Positions 16,477-24,874 of a stretch of 64,000 bases of DNA are shown piece by piece; position 1 is the first letter of the stretch; the number at the start of each line of letters is the position of its first letter. The notes beneath the pieces were generated by a model. The model saw only the letters and a program-made list of their open reading frames with translations. It was not told the origin of the DNA and made no database searches. Source of the DNA: Rhodoferax sp. TH121 (GTDB lineage Bacteria > Pseudomonadota > Gammaproteobacteria > Burkholderiales > Burkholderiaceae_C); contig NZ_NOXW01000020.1 in the NCBI RefSeq assembly GCF_002251855.1, positions 620,001-684,000 of the forward strand, given 5' to 3'. The position numbers were made by a program, and so were the translations under genes.

Positions 16477-18147
16477 ATGGCAATCGTAGAAGTACAAGTC
16501 CCGGACATTGGCGACCTCGACGAGGTGGCGGTGATCGAGGTAATGGTCAAAGTCGGGGACACGGTCAAGGCCGAGCAAAGCCTGATCACCGTGGAGAGCG
16601 ACAAGGCCTCCATGGAAATCCCTTCCAGCACCGCCGGTGTGGTCAAAGAGATCAAGGTCAAGCTGGGCGACAAGGTCAAGCAAGGTTCTGTGGTGTTGGT
16701 GCTGGAAGCCGAAGGTGCTGCTGCAGCTCCGGCTGCGGAATCAAAAGCGGCTCCAGCGCCGGCAGCGTCTGCGCCAGCAGCTCCTGTTTCTGTAGCGGCA
16801 GCCCCGGTTACAGCGCCAGCGGCCTCCGGCCCTGTGAATGTGCTGGTGCCCGACATCGGCGACTTCAAAGACGTGGCCGTCATCGAACTGCTGGTCAAAG
16901 TTGGCGACACCGTTAAGGTGGAGCAGAGCCTGATCACCGTGGAGTCGGACAAGGCTTCCATGGAGATTCCTTCCAGCACCGCCGGTGTGGTGAAGGAAAT
17001 CAAGGTCAAGCTGGGTGACACCGTCAACATCGGTGACTTGGTGGTGATTCTGGAAGGCGTGGCTGGTGCCGCAGCCGCCCCTGCTGCGGCTCCCGCTGCG
17101 GTTGCCGCCATGCCTGCTACCCCCGCCGCAGCTCTGGCGCCTGTGGCTGCTGCTGTGGCAGCGCCTGTCGCTGTGGCCGTGCCCGCGCACGCGCCCGGAG
17201 GCACCACGCTTGGTTTGCCCCATGCATCCCCATCCGTGCGCAAGTTCGCCCGCGAACTGGGCGTGCCGCTGAACGAAGTCAAGGGTTCCGGCCTCAAGGG
17301 CCGTATCACCGAGGCTGACGTGCAAGGCTTCACCCGTTCCGTGATGAGTGGTGCGGTACAGACCTTGGCCATTGCAGCCCAAGCCAAGGTTGCCGGCAGC
17401 AACGACGGCGCCGGCCTAGGCTTGATCCCTTGGCCGAAGGTGGACTTTGCCAAGTTCGGCCCGATCGAGCGCAAGGAAATGTCCCGCATCAAGAAGATCA
17501 GCGGTGCCAACCTGCTGCGCAACGCGGTCATGATTCCGGCCGTCACCAATCACGACGACGCCGACATCACCGACCTCGAAGCCTTCCGCGTCTCTACCAA
17601 TAAAGAGAACGAGAAGTCGGGCATCAAGGTCACCATGCTGGCTTTCCTGATCAAGGCCTGCGTGGCTGCGCTCAAGAAGTTCCCCGAGTTCAACAGCTCG
17701 CTGGACGGCGATGCGCTGATCTACAAGCAGTACTACCACATCGGTTTTGCGGCCGACACGCCTAACGGCTTGGTGGTGCCTGTGATCAAGGATGCCGACA
17801 AAAAAGGCATCTTCCAGATCAGCCAGGAAATGGGTGAGCTGGCCAAGAAGGCCCGTGATGGCAAGCTCGGCCCTGCCGACATGAGCGGCGCGACCTTCAC
17901 CATCTCTTCATTGGGTGGCATTGGTGGCCGTTACTTCACGCCCATCATCAACGCGCCTGAAGTCGCTATTCTGGGCGTCTGCAAGAGCCAGATGGAACCC
18001 GTGTGGGATGGCAAGGCTTTCCAGCCACGCCTGATGCTGCCCTTGTCGCTGACCTGGGACCACCGCGTGATCGACGGCGCCGCGGCTGCCCGCTTTAACG
18101 TGTACCTGGGCCAGATCCTGGGTGACTTCCGCCGCGTGCTGCTCTAA
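16477..18147 (+). CDS. Dihydrolipoyl acetyltransferase, PDH E2
   Basis: AceF (556 aa) carries the acetyl group from E1 to CoA. It has two lipoyl domains (about 3-77 and 125-200), each with the lipoylated Lys in [12 protein letters not shown], joined by Ala/Pro-rich mobile linkers. An E3-binding domain (SVRKFARELGVPLNEVKGSG, about 250-285) and the catalytic domain with the HRVIDGAAAARF motif (active His near 529) follow. E. coli has three lipoyl domains; two is common in betaproteobacteria. The first linker contains a reversed copy of the dispersed repeat. GGAG lies eight bases upstream of the start. It is 15 bases ahead of lpd. Confidence 0.97.
   Translation: MAIVEVQVPDIGDLDEVAVIEVMVKVGDTVKAEQSLITVESDKASMEIPSSTAGVVKEIKVKLGDKVKQGSVVLVLEAEGAAAAPAAESKAAPAPAASAPAAPVSVAAAPVTAPAASGPVNVLVPDIGDFKDVAVIELLVKVGDTVKVEQSLITVESDKASMEIPSSTAGVVKEIKVKLGDTVNIGDLVVILEGVAGAAAAPAAAPAAVAAMPATPAAALAPVAAAVAAPVAVAVPAHAPGGTTLGLPHASPSVRKFARELGVPLNEVKGSGLKGRITEADVQGFTRSVMSGAVQTLAIAAQAKVAGSNDGAGLGLIPWPKVDFAKFGPIERKEMSRIKKISGANLLRNAVMIPAVTNHDDADITDLEAFRVSTNKENEKSGIKVTMLAFLIKACVAALKKFPEFNSSLDGDALIYKQYYHIGFAADTPNGLVVPVIKDADKKGIFQISQEMGELAKKARDGKLGPADMSGATFTISSLGGIGGRYFTPIINAPEVAILGVCKSQMEPVWDGKAFQPRLMLPLSLTWDHRVIDGAAAARFNVYLGQILGDFRRVLL
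16738..16796 (-). repeat. Dispersed repeat copy inside the aceF linker (reverse)
   Basis: Read on the minus strand, this begins GCTACAGAAACAGGAGCTGC and continues TGGCGCAGA, ending GGAGCCGCTTTTGATTC. It matches both ends of the intergenic repeat at 62213-62267; 32 of 54 positions agree ungapped by hand count. It is translated on the plus strand as the linker [11 protein letters not shown]. The last 29 bases (16768-16796) are identical to the lpd linker. Common origin with the repeat is inferred; chance convergence in an Ala/Pro linker is the alternative. Confidence 0.5.
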
Positions 18148-18162
18148 GACAGGAACCTGAAT

Positions 18163-19998
18163 ATGGCAATCGTAGAAATCAAGGTTCCGGACATCGGTGA
18201 CTTCGACGAAGTCGCGGTTATCGAACTGCTGGTCAAGGTCGGCGACACCATCAAGCCCGAGCAAAGCCTGATCACCGTGGAGTCCGACAAGGCCTCCATG
18301 GAGATCCCGGCCAGCCACGGCGGTGTGGTCACCGAGCTCAAAGTCAAGCTGGGCGATAAGGTCAAAGAAGGCTCTGTGGTCGTGTTGCTCGATGCAGTCG
18401 GCGCAGTTTCTGAGGCAAAATCGGCTGCAGCGCCCGCCGCATCTGCGCCAGCAGCTCCTGTTTCTGTAGCAGCCCCGGCGGCTTCGGCCCCAGTGGCCAG
18501 CAGCTTTGGCGGCAGTGCAGATCTGGAGTGCGATGTGGTCGTCATCGGTGGCGGCCCCGGCGGTTACTCCGCGGCATTCCGCGCGGCAGACTTGGGCCTC
18601 AAGGTCATCGTTGTCGAGCGCTACGCCACCTTGGGCGGCGTGTGCCTGAACGTGGGTTGCATTCCTTCCAAGGCGCTGTTGCACGTGGCGGCGGTCATGG
18701 ACGAAGTTAGCCACATGGCGGACCTGGGTGTGGACTTTGGCGCACCCGTGGTCAACATTGACAAGCTGCGCGGCCACAAAGAAAAGGTCATCGGCAAGCT
18801 GACCGGTGGCTTGGCTGCCATGGCCAAAATGCGCAAGGTCACCACCGTGCGCGGCTACGGCAACTTTGTGGGTGCGAACCACCTTGAAGTCGAAGAAACC
18901 AGCGGCACCGCCCAAGAGAAGACCGGCAGCAAGAAAGTTATCACCTTTAAGCGCGCCATCATTGCGGCCGGCTCGCAAGCCGTGCGTTTGCCTTTCATGC
19001 CCAACGACCCGCGCGTCGTGGACTCCACCGGCGCTTTGGAGCTCAAGGAAGTTCCCAAGCGCATGTTGATTTTGGGTGGCGGCATCATCGGCTTGGAAAT
19101 GGGCACCGTTTACAGCACGCTGGGCGCCCGCCTGGACGTGGTGGAAATGATGGACGGCCTGATGCAGGGAGCCGATCGCGACCTGGTCAAGATCTGGCAG
19201 AAGATGAACGCCAAGCGCTTCGACAACATCATGCTCAAGACCAAGACCGTGTCCGCACGCGCCTTGCCTGAAGGCATTGAAGTGACATTTGCAGCAGCGG
19301 AAGAGGGCGGTACTGCCCCCGCACCGCAGGTGTACGACTTGGTGCTGCAAGCCGTGGGCCGCACGCCCAATGGCAAAAAGATCAGCGCAGAGAAGGCCGG
19401 TGTGGCGGTGACAGACCGTGGCTTCATCAACGTCGACATCCAGATGCGCACCAACGTGCCGCACATCTTCGCCATCGGCGACATCGTGGGCCAGCCCATG
19501 CTGGCGCACAAGGCGGTGCATGAAGCGCACGTGGCAGCCGAAGTGATTGCCGGTGAACTCCAAGGTAACAAGGAATTGGCCGCTGCGGCATTCAACGCCC
19601 GCGTCATTCCTAGCGTGGCCTACACCGACCCCGAAGTGGCATGGGTGGGCCTTACCGAAGACCAGGCCAAGGCGCAAGGCATCAAGGTCAAGAAGGGCCT
19701 GTTCCCCTGGACCGCCTCTGGCCGCGCCATCGCCAACGGCCGCGACGAAGGCGTGACCAAACTGCTGTTCGACGACTCGCCCGAGGCCCATGGCCACGGC
19801 AAGATCCTGGGCGGCGGCATGGTGGGCACCCATGCGGGCGACATGATTGGCGAGATCGCCTTGGCGATCGAGATGGGCGCTGATGCAGTAGATATCGGCA
19901 AGACCATTCACCCGCACCCCACACTGGGCGAGAGCATAGGCATGGCGGCGGAGATTGCGCATGGCAGCTGCACGGATGTGCTGCCGCAGAAGAAGTAA
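18163..19998 (+). CDS. Dihydrolipoyl dehydrogenase with N-terminal lipoyl domain
   Basis: Lpd (611 aa), the E3 of the pyruvate dehydrogenase complex, reoxidises dihydrolipoamide with FAD and NAD+. Unlike the usual ~475-aa enzyme it has an N-terminal lipoyl domain (about 3-78, with [10 protein letters not shown]) and an Ala/Pro linker, then the FAD motif [13 protein letters not shown], the redox disulfide [13 protein letters not shown], the NAD motif [11 protein letters not shown] and the C-terminal dimer motif HPHPTLGES with the catalytic His-Glu pair. Lipoyl-E3 fusions are known in betaproteobacteria and Neisseria. The linker contains a reversed copy of the dispersed repeat. Confidence 0.97.
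   Translation: MAIVEIKVPDIGDFDEVAVIELLVKVGDTIKPEQSLITVESDKASMEIPASHGGVVTELKVKLGDKVKEGSVVVLLDAVGAVSEAKSAAAPAASAPAAPVSVAAPAASAPVASSFGGSADLECDVVVIGGGPGGYSAAFRAADLGLKVIVVERYATLGGVCLNVGCIPSKALLHVAAVMDEVSHMADLGVDFGAPVVNIDKLRGHKEKVIGKLTGGLAAMAKMRKVTTVRGYGNFVGANHLEVEETSGTAQEKTGSKKVITFKRAIIAAGSQAVRLPFMPNDPRVVDSTGALELKEVPKRMLILGGGIIGLEMGTVYSTLGARLDVVEMMDGLMQGADRDLVKIWQKMNAKRFDNIMLKTKTVSARALPEGIEVTFAAAEEGGTAPAPQVYDLVLQAVGRTPNGKKISAEKAGVAVTDRGFINVDIQMRTNVPHIFAIGDIVGQPMLAHKAVHEAHVAAEVIAGELQGNKELAAAAFNARVIPSVAYTDPEVAWVGLTEDQAKAQGIKVKKGLFPWTASGRAIANGRDEGVTKLLFDDSPEAHGHGKILGGGMVGTHAGDMIGEIALAIEMGADAVDIGKTIHPHPTLGESIGMAAEIAHGSCTDVLPQKK
18412..18470 (-). repeat. Dispersed repeat copy inside the lpd linker (reverse)
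   Basis: The minus strand reads GCTACAGAAACAGGAGCTGC then TGGCGCAGAT and ends GCAGCCGATTTT, sharing the terminal GCCGATTT with the intergenic copy at 62213-62267; 33 of 54 positions match ungapped by hand. It is translated on the plus strand as the Ala/Pro linker. The 29 bases 18442-18470 equal aceF 16768-16796. Confidence 0.5.
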
Positions 19999-20010
19999 TC
20001 ACTAAAAACT

Positions 20011-20067
20011 GCTACTAATTCAGTACCTGGCTGCGCAGATTCCGTAAGGGCTGTGCGGCCTTTTTTT
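20011..20067 (+). repeat. Dispersed repeat copy acting as lpd terminator
   Basis: GCTACTAATTCAGTACCTGG then CTGCGCAGATTCCGTAAGGG: a member of the ~55-bp repeat family, 13 bases after the lpd stop. Its 3' half pairs GGCTGCGCAG with CTGTGCGGCC and is followed by seven Ts, so it can serve as the terminator of the PDH operon. Confidence 0.75.
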
Positions 20068-20177
20068 CTTCGAAAGTTCTCTCTTGCCAAACTACCCTCC
20101 GTACCATTGGACTTCCTGTCCGTCCCAATTGATCGTCGGCTAGACTGTTTGGCCTGTCACCTACAACGGAGTACCAC

Positions 20178-21002
20178 GTGGCAACGACCCCCAAGGAGAT
20201 TAAACAGCTGCTTGACCGATTGATCGAGCGCCAGAACCTGCCCTTTGACGAGGTGCTGTCGATCTTCGCAGACCGGGGCGGCAAGTTCAGGCCTGGGGCG
20301 GTGCGGGAGCGCTTGCACTTTCTGTGGAACCGAGACCTGTTCGTACTGCTCGACGAGGCTGGCGAGCCGTCCTCGTGGGACGATGACGGGCCCTTCAAGT
20401 CGCCCGCGGCCTACACGCTGCGTTTCCTGGGCATCGCCGGCCGCGAAGAGGTCTACTCCGAATCTTTCGCCGACATCGTGGATCAGGACGACGTGCAGCA
20501 GATCGTGCCAGGCTATGTCTGGGTTGGTTTGAAGCGGCGCAGTGAACTGCGTATCGTGGGCGAACAGGCGACGGCGACGCTGCTCGCCGAGCGGCTGCGA
20601 GCCTTCACGCACCAGTTCTCTTTTCACTTGGTGACTGGGCAGCACGGGCCGCTTGCCCCATTGTTCTCCTCCAAGGCTGTCAAAGGCCAGAACTTGGAGA
20701 CACTGTTGACACGGATCAGAAACCTTGAAACCGAGTATGGGCCTCTCGACTACTTCGATCACGTGCAGGTGATGCAGGTGCTCAATGGAGATACCTCCAT
20801 GATGAAAGAAGGAGATGGCAATTTCAGGATGGATGTTCCTAAAAGCATCTCGCTCGATGCGATTCGCGGCTGGACGCAGTTCAAGCTCATAAGCGTGCGC
20901 ACGCCGCATGGCGTGGCGGTGCACGACGTGACGGTCATGCTGAAGATTGTGGAAGAGGAGGGGTTCTTCCGCATCGTTGACGCCACGGTCGTCAGTAGCT
21001 AA
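20178..21002 (+). CDS. Hypothetical protein, 274 aa
   Basis: I do not recognise this protein family. The sequence is soluble, evenly mixed and without signal peptide or membrane segment, so it is probably cytoplasmic. It starts with a helical, charged segment (KEIKQLLDRLIERQNLPFDE), followed by a mixed alpha/beta body and a C-terminal beta-rich end (AVHDVTVMLKIVEEEGFFRIVD). The GTG start at 20178 has GGAG six bases upstream. It stands alone, with a copy of the dispersed repeat on each side (20011-20067 and 21008-21060), in the same orientation. Slightly lower GC than the PDH genes. A real gene by codon pattern; function unknown. Confidence 0.75.
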   Translation: MATTPKEIKQLLDRLIERQNLPFDEVLSIFADRGGKFRPGAVRERLHFLWNRDLFVLLDEAGEPSSWDDDGPFKSPAAYTLRFLGIAGREEVYSESFADIVDQDDVQQIVPGYVWVGLKRRSELRIVGEQATATLLAERLRAFTHQFSFHLVTGQHGPLAPLFSSKAVKGQNLETLLTRIRNLETEYGPLDYFDHVQVMQVLNGDTSMMKEGDGNFRMDVPKSISLDAIRGWTQFKLISVRTPHGVAVHDVTVMLKIVEEEGFFRIVDATVVSS

Positions 21003-21007
21003 CGAAT

Positions 21008-21060
21008 TACTGCAAACTCAGTAGCTGGACGCGCAAATTCCATGAGGGCTGCGTGAATCT
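21008..21060 (+). repeat. Dispersed repeat copy after the hypothetical gene
   Basis: TGCAAACTCAGTAGCTGGAC then GCGCAAATTCCATGAGGGCT. It starts six bases after the stop of the hypothetical gene and lacks a T-tract, so it does not look like a terminator. Confidence 0.75.
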
Positions 21061-21551
21061 TCAATAACAATGCCATTACGCCTTGCATGGGTGGTCTGGT
21101 ACTGAATCGCTCTTGCATCCTTAAGGCCCTTGCGCTTCAAATCTCAGGCCTCTTTGTAAGCGCCAGAAAAAAACTACAAGCGTCGAAGTGATTTGATCTC
21201 TGTCACCTGCATCCCGAGGAAATCGCGCTCTGTCATGCCATTTTTGCTTTGATACTCAACGGAGACAACTTCTTCGAAACCGCCGTCCACTACCTTGCCG
21301 CGATCCATGTGGATCACGATGTCTTCAATCGCGAGAACCTCATTCCTTACCTAGAGACCCGCTGCCCACCAACGGAATTGCTGCAGAAACTTGCGTCCCA
21401 TTCCGCCCAGCTTGCCGTGGGTACGAGGAGTATCTTGAGGGATGAGGGCTCCAAGCTAGAGGCAGGAAAATGGGAGCCAATGTCGGACAATAGCGGCCTA
21501 TCGTAGAAATTGATGCGGTCCATAAGTGTTCTGAGCGAGTTAAACCATCCC
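21061..21551. other. Stretch without an intact gene
   Basis: Apart from the minus-strand remnant at 21174-21350, I see no gene. The longest plus-strand frame (21249-21506) and the minus-strand frames at 21340-21645 look like shadows or decay products and lack ribosome sites or family motifs. Base composition is lower in GC than the neighbours, in keeping with degenerating or acquired DNA. Confidence 0.5.
21174..21350 (-). pseudogene. Remnant of an unidentified gene (C-terminal end)
   Basis: Reading leftward from 21350 to the stop at 21174-21176 gives 58 codons with a protein-like composition, ending DRGKVVDGGFEEVV, then ERDFLGMQVTEIKSLRRL. The only ATG is at 21308, with no good ribosome site, and an in-frame stop at 21351-21353 closes the frame upstream. 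It may be the last part of a broken gene, perhaps joined by a frameshift to the open frame at 21347-21553. The family is not recognised. Confidence 0.3.
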
Positions 21552-22496
21552 ATGACTTATCTAACCCAGGAACTAGCCCAAACGGAATTGCTGTCCAACT
21601 TGCCCGATTCCATTTTGGAGCAGGTCGCCGGGCATGCGACCCCACGGTTGTTGGCGGCTGGCGAGGTTTTGCTGACGCCTGACCAGGACAACGCTTATGT
21701 TTACCTCGTGTTGAGCGGTGCGCTGACCATTCACTTTGACACCCTAGATTCTCCGGCCATCCGTGAAGTAGCGCCGGGTGGATCCGTTGGAGAGATGTCG
21801 GTCATGGACGGCACACGACCCTCGGCGTTTGTGGTGGCCAAGGTTCCGAGCCGGGTATTCGGCATACACAGGGACCTGATTCAGGAAATGGTGGCCAATA
21901 CCCATTCAGTGGCGGGTAATCTGCTGCGGCTGCTGACCCGGTGGCTGAAGGAGAACACGCACCGCATCGTCCGCGACCGTTTGCAGATTCAGGAACTCAC
22001 AGACCATGTCGATGTCGATGCGCTGACTCGCCTCTACAACCGGCGTTGGCTCGACAATGCGATGGAGCGTCTGCTGGAGCAGTCGATCAAGGGTCAGCAG
22101 GGCTTGGGTGTTTTGCTGATTGATGTTGACCATTTCAAGCAATACAACGACACCCATGGACACCAGGGTGGCGACCAGGCCTTGGTCGCATTGAGCAATG
22201 TGCTAAAGACTACGGTGCGGCCCTATGACTTTGCGACCCGCTATGGTGGTGAAGAGTTTTTGGTCTTGCTGCCCAACACGACACTGCCCGAGGCCATCGC
22301 CACGGCACAACGCATGTGCGACGCCGCGCAGTCCATGGCAGTGGTGTCGCCAACGGGTTCCAGGTTGCCCGGCATCACGGTGTCGATCGGCGTCGCCGTG
22401 AGCGATGCGTCTTCCACGCCCCAGTCGCTGGTCGCTGCGGCTGACGCGAAGCTCTATCTGGCCAAACATGGCGGCCGCAACAGCGTGCGCTTCTGA
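21552..22496 (+). CDS. Diguanylate cyclase with cyclic-nucleotide-binding domain
   Basis: This 314-aa cytoplasmic protein should make c-di-GMP from GTP under control of a bound nucleotide. Residues about 5-125 form a cNMP-binding fold (LSGALTIHF, phosphate-cassette-like GEMSVMDGTRPSAFVVA). Residues about 155-314 are a GGDEF domain with the active motif GGEEF, the metal-binding IDVDHFKQYND, and an inhibitory RxxD site (RPYD) five residues ahead of GGEEF, so product feedback is expected. The start is uncertain: TTG/ATG codons at 21510/21513 are also in frame and none has a strong ribosome site. Confidence 0.88.
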   Translation: MTYLTQELAQTELLSNLPDSILEQVAGHATPRLLAAGEVLLTPDQDNAYVYLVLSGALTIHFDTLDSPAIREVAPGGSVGEMSVMDGTRPSAFVVAKVPSRVFGIHRDLIQEMVANTHSVAGNLLRLLTRWLKENTHRIVRDRLQIQELTDHVDVDALTRLYNRRWLDNAMERLLEQSIKGQQGLGVLLIDVDHFKQYNDTHGHQGGDQALVALSNVLKTTVRPYDFATRYGGEEFLVLLPNTTLPEAIATAQRMCDAAQSMAVVSPTGSRLPGITVSIGVAVSDASSTPQSLVAAADAKLYLAKHGGRNSVRF

Positions 22497-22606
22497 GCGG
22501 GCGGTCGCTTCCTCGCAAGTCGCAATTTGATGGGCGCAAAGAACCCGACCTATCGACAAGTTTTTCGGTTGGCCTATTTTTTTCGCTCCTTATAGTTGCT
22601 GTTATC

Positions 22607-22660
22607 GCTATAAATTCAGTAGCTGGCCGCGCATATCCCGAAACGTCTGCGGGTCTTTTT
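22607..22660 (+). repeat. Dispersed repeat copy, possible terminator
   Basis: GCTATAAATTCAGTAGCTGG followed by CCGCGCATATCCCG. A short CCGC/GCGG pairing and GTCTTTTT at its end may stop transcription from the diguanylate cyclase gene, 110 bases upstream. It lies 31 bases before the methyltransferase gene. Confidence 0.7.
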
Positions 22661-22691
22661 CATTCGCAATCGCCAGAGCGCATAATGGCCA

Positions 22692-23750
22692 ATGACCGAC
22701 GCTTCTCCTCCCCACAAGCGCCGCGTGCGTTACGCTGGCACCCACCCCCGCCAGTTTGAAGACAAATACAAAGAACTGGACCCTGTGCGCCATGCGGCCG
22801 AGGTAGAGAAGGTCATGCAGCGCGGGCAAACGCCTGCGGGTATGCACCGCTCCATTTGCGTCGATGAAATCCTGGCCATCCTGAAACCCTTGCCCGGCGA
22901 AACCGGCCTGGATTTGACCCTGGGCTTTGGCGGCCACACGCTGGCCATGCTGCCGCTGGTGCAGCCCGGTGGACGCGTGTTTGGCATGGATGTGGACCCG
23001 ATTGAACTGCCCCGCACCACAGCACGGCTTCGTACTTTGGGTTTTGGTGAAGAAACGCTCATCGTCCACCGCGCCAACTTCAGTGAATTGGCCACTTTGC
23101 TACCACAAGCGGGCGGTGGCTTTGACTTTGTGCTGGCCGACCTGGGGGTGTCGTCCATGCAGATCGACAACCCAGCACGGGGCTTCAGTTTCCGGGCGGA
23201 TGGTCCGTTGGATTTGCGCCTGGATCCCAGCAGTGGCCAGTCTGCCAGCGAGCTGCTGCTGTGTGTGACCCGGCACCGGCTGCGCGACTTGTTGACCGAC
23301 AACTCTGACGAGCCTTTTGCGATCCCCTTGGCCGCAGCCCTGCAAGGCCAGTATCTGGAAACCACGGTGCAGCTCGCCGATCTGGTGCGGGCCACCATGG
23401 AGCTGGCCTATAAGCGCAGCATGCCGTTTGAGGAGCGCCAAGTGGAGACCAAGAAGGTGCTGCAGCGCACCTTCCAGGCGCTACGCATTGAGGTGAATGA
23501 CGAGTTTGGTGTGCTGGACAAAATGTTGCTGAACCTGCCCGCCTGCCTCAAGCCCGGTGGTCGGGTGGCCATCCTGAGCTTTCACTCCGGGGAAGACCGG
23601 CGCGTGAAAAAGTGCTTTCAATCTGGCGAACGCAACGGCATGTTCAGCAGTGTGGCCGCCGACCCGATTCGCGCGTCGTACGACGAGCAGCGCAGCAATC
23701 CCCGCTCCTCATCAGCAAAATTGCGCTGGGCGGTACGGGCGATGCATTGA
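22692..23750 (+). CDS. RsmH (MraW)-family rRNA methyltransferase paralogue
   Basis: This 352-aa protein has the RsmH fold: SAM motif LDLTLGFGGHTLAML near 75-90, GMDVDPIE, the family motif FDFVLADLGVSSMQID, ARGFSFRADGPLDLRLD and the C-terminal LKPGGRVAILSFHSGEDRRVK. RsmH methylates N4 of C1402 in 16S rRNA. It differs from canonical RsmH in a basic N-terminal extension (KRRVRYAGTHPRQFEDKYKE) and in lying outside the division/cell-wall cluster, where the normal rsmH sits. It may therefore be a second, divergent family member with a different site or target, although this cannot be settled from the window. No strong ribosome site is visible. Confidence 0.88.
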   Translation: MTDASPPHKRRVRYAGTHPRQFEDKYKELDPVRHAAEVEKVMQRGQTPAGMHRSICVDEILAILKPLPGETGLDLTLGFGGHTLAMLPLVQPGGRVFGMDVDPIELPRTTARLRTLGFGEETLIVHRANFSELATLLPQAGGGFDFVLADLGVSSMQIDNPARGFSFRADGPLDLRLDPSSGQSASELLLCVTRHRLRDLLTDNSDEPFAIPLAAALQGQYLETTVQLADLVRATMELAYKRSMPFEERQVETKKVLQRTFQALRIEVNDEFGVLDKMLLNLPACLKPGGRVAILSFHSGEDRRVKKCFQSGERNGMFSSVAADPIRASYDEQRSNPRSSSAKLRWAVRAMH

Positions 23751-23877
23751 GGCTTGGCCTAGGTGAAGTGGTAGTCTGCAGATACAGGGATGCGCACGGA
23801 CAGTGCGCACTGAAAGCGCTCCATTTTTGGGGGGGGTACAGATTGACTCTTGGATTGATGTGGAGAGAATCGTCAGC

Positions 23878-24702
23878 ATGAACACGCTCAACCCGTCGCG
23901 GTCCAATCCGTCCTTTCCTGTTCACTTTGTGCCTTTCAGCGGCACTCGGCAGGACTGCGATGAATGCGAAAAAGCCGAACGCCTGGGCTTTCAGTTTGAA
24001 TATGCCTATCAGCCCATTGTTGATTTGCAAAACCGCAGCGTTTTTGCCCATGAGGCCCTGGTGAGGGGCCCTGGTGGCGAAGGCGCTGCCACCGTGTTGT
24101 CCCAGGTCAACGACCAGAATCGCTACCGATTTGATCAGTCATGCCGCGTCAAGGCGATCAAAGGTGCCGCAGAGTTGGGCATGACCCAGCCGGTATCCAT
24201 CAATTTTTTGCCCAATGCCATCTACAAACCAGAGGTGTGTATCCGCACTACGCTGGAGGCCGCCCGGGTACACAGTTTCCCGCTGGAACAAATTATCTTT
24301 GAGGTGACTGAAGGGGAGCGAATTGACGATGGACCGTGGTTTGCATCCATCTTGCGCGAGTACAAACGCTGCGGTTTCAAAACGGCGATTGACGACTTTG
24401 GTGCAGGTTATGCCGGGCTCAAACTGCTGTCGGATTTTCAGCCTGACATTATCAAAATTGACATGGACTTGATCCGCAACGTCGATACCAACCGCGCCCG
24501 TCAAGCCATTGTGCGCAGCCTGGTTTCTCTGTGCCAAGACATGAATATCCAAGTTGTGGCCGAGGGCATCGAAACGGCAGGGGAGCGCGACTTCTTGTTT
24601 GACGCAGGCATCCACCTGATGCAGGGGTATCTGTTTGCCAAACCGGCTTTCCGTGCCATCGCAGAAATATCCCCGGCTGCTTGGAGCACCCAGAAATTCT
24701 AG
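23878..24702 (+). CDS. EAL-domain c-di-GMP phosphodiesterase
   Basis: This 274-aa protein is essentially one EAL domain with a short N-terminal region containing a CDEC pair (about 24-27). The catalytic set is intact: EALVRG, Asn in SINFLPN, Glu in FEVTEGE, DDFGAGYAG, Lys in IKIDMDLI and Glu in VAEGIET, so c-di-GMP hydrolysis to pGpG is expected. No membrane segment is visible. The start at 23878 follows GAGAG and gives a compact N-terminus; the frame is open to 23803. It sits between the RsmH paralogue and a large GGDEF-EAL protein, all on the plus strand, with gaps too large for an obvious operon. Confidence 0.9.
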   Translation: MNTLNPSRSNPSFPVHFVPFSGTRQDCDECEKAERLGFQFEYAYQPIVDLQNRSVFAHEALVRGPGGEGAATVLSQVNDQNRYRFDQSCRVKAIKGAAELGMTQPVSINFLPNAIYKPEVCIRTTLEAARVHSFPLEQIIFEVTEGERIDDGPWFASILREYKRCGFKTAIDDFGAGYAGLKLLSDFQPDIIKIDMDLIRNVDTNRARQAIVRSLVSLCQDMNIQVVAEGIETAGERDFLFDAGIHLMQGYLFAKPAFRAIAEISPAAWSTQKF

Positions 24703-24874
24703 CCACTGGCTGTGCATTCGCAGTGTGGTTGCCACCGGCTTGCACAGGCGTGTGTTGGCCTAATACCCGCGGCATGGACAGCGCTTTGTGCTCACCATTG
24801 CGTGACCTTGTTCCTTGCAATCTGCGCCGTGTCTTGTTTCGTATGATGTGTGACGATTTCCCTCAGAGGGTGCC

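Noticed and set aside
13720-16683. A 987-aa open frame on the minus strand opposite aceE
   Set aside because: It mirrors a strongly coded GC-rich gene and contains only low-complexity His/Val/Gly-rich sequence; similar shadows lie opposite lpd (17908-19962) and cyoB (32472-34574).
16738-18470. Identical 29 bases in aceF and lpd linkers as evidence for recent gene conversion only
   Set aside because: Duplication can explain the identity between the two genes, but not the match to the intergenic repeat at both ends; I therefore kept the repeat interpretation with moderate confidence.
21249-21506. An 85-aa plus-strand gene
   Set aside because: No ribosome site or family features; the minus-strand frame in the same place looks more protein-like.
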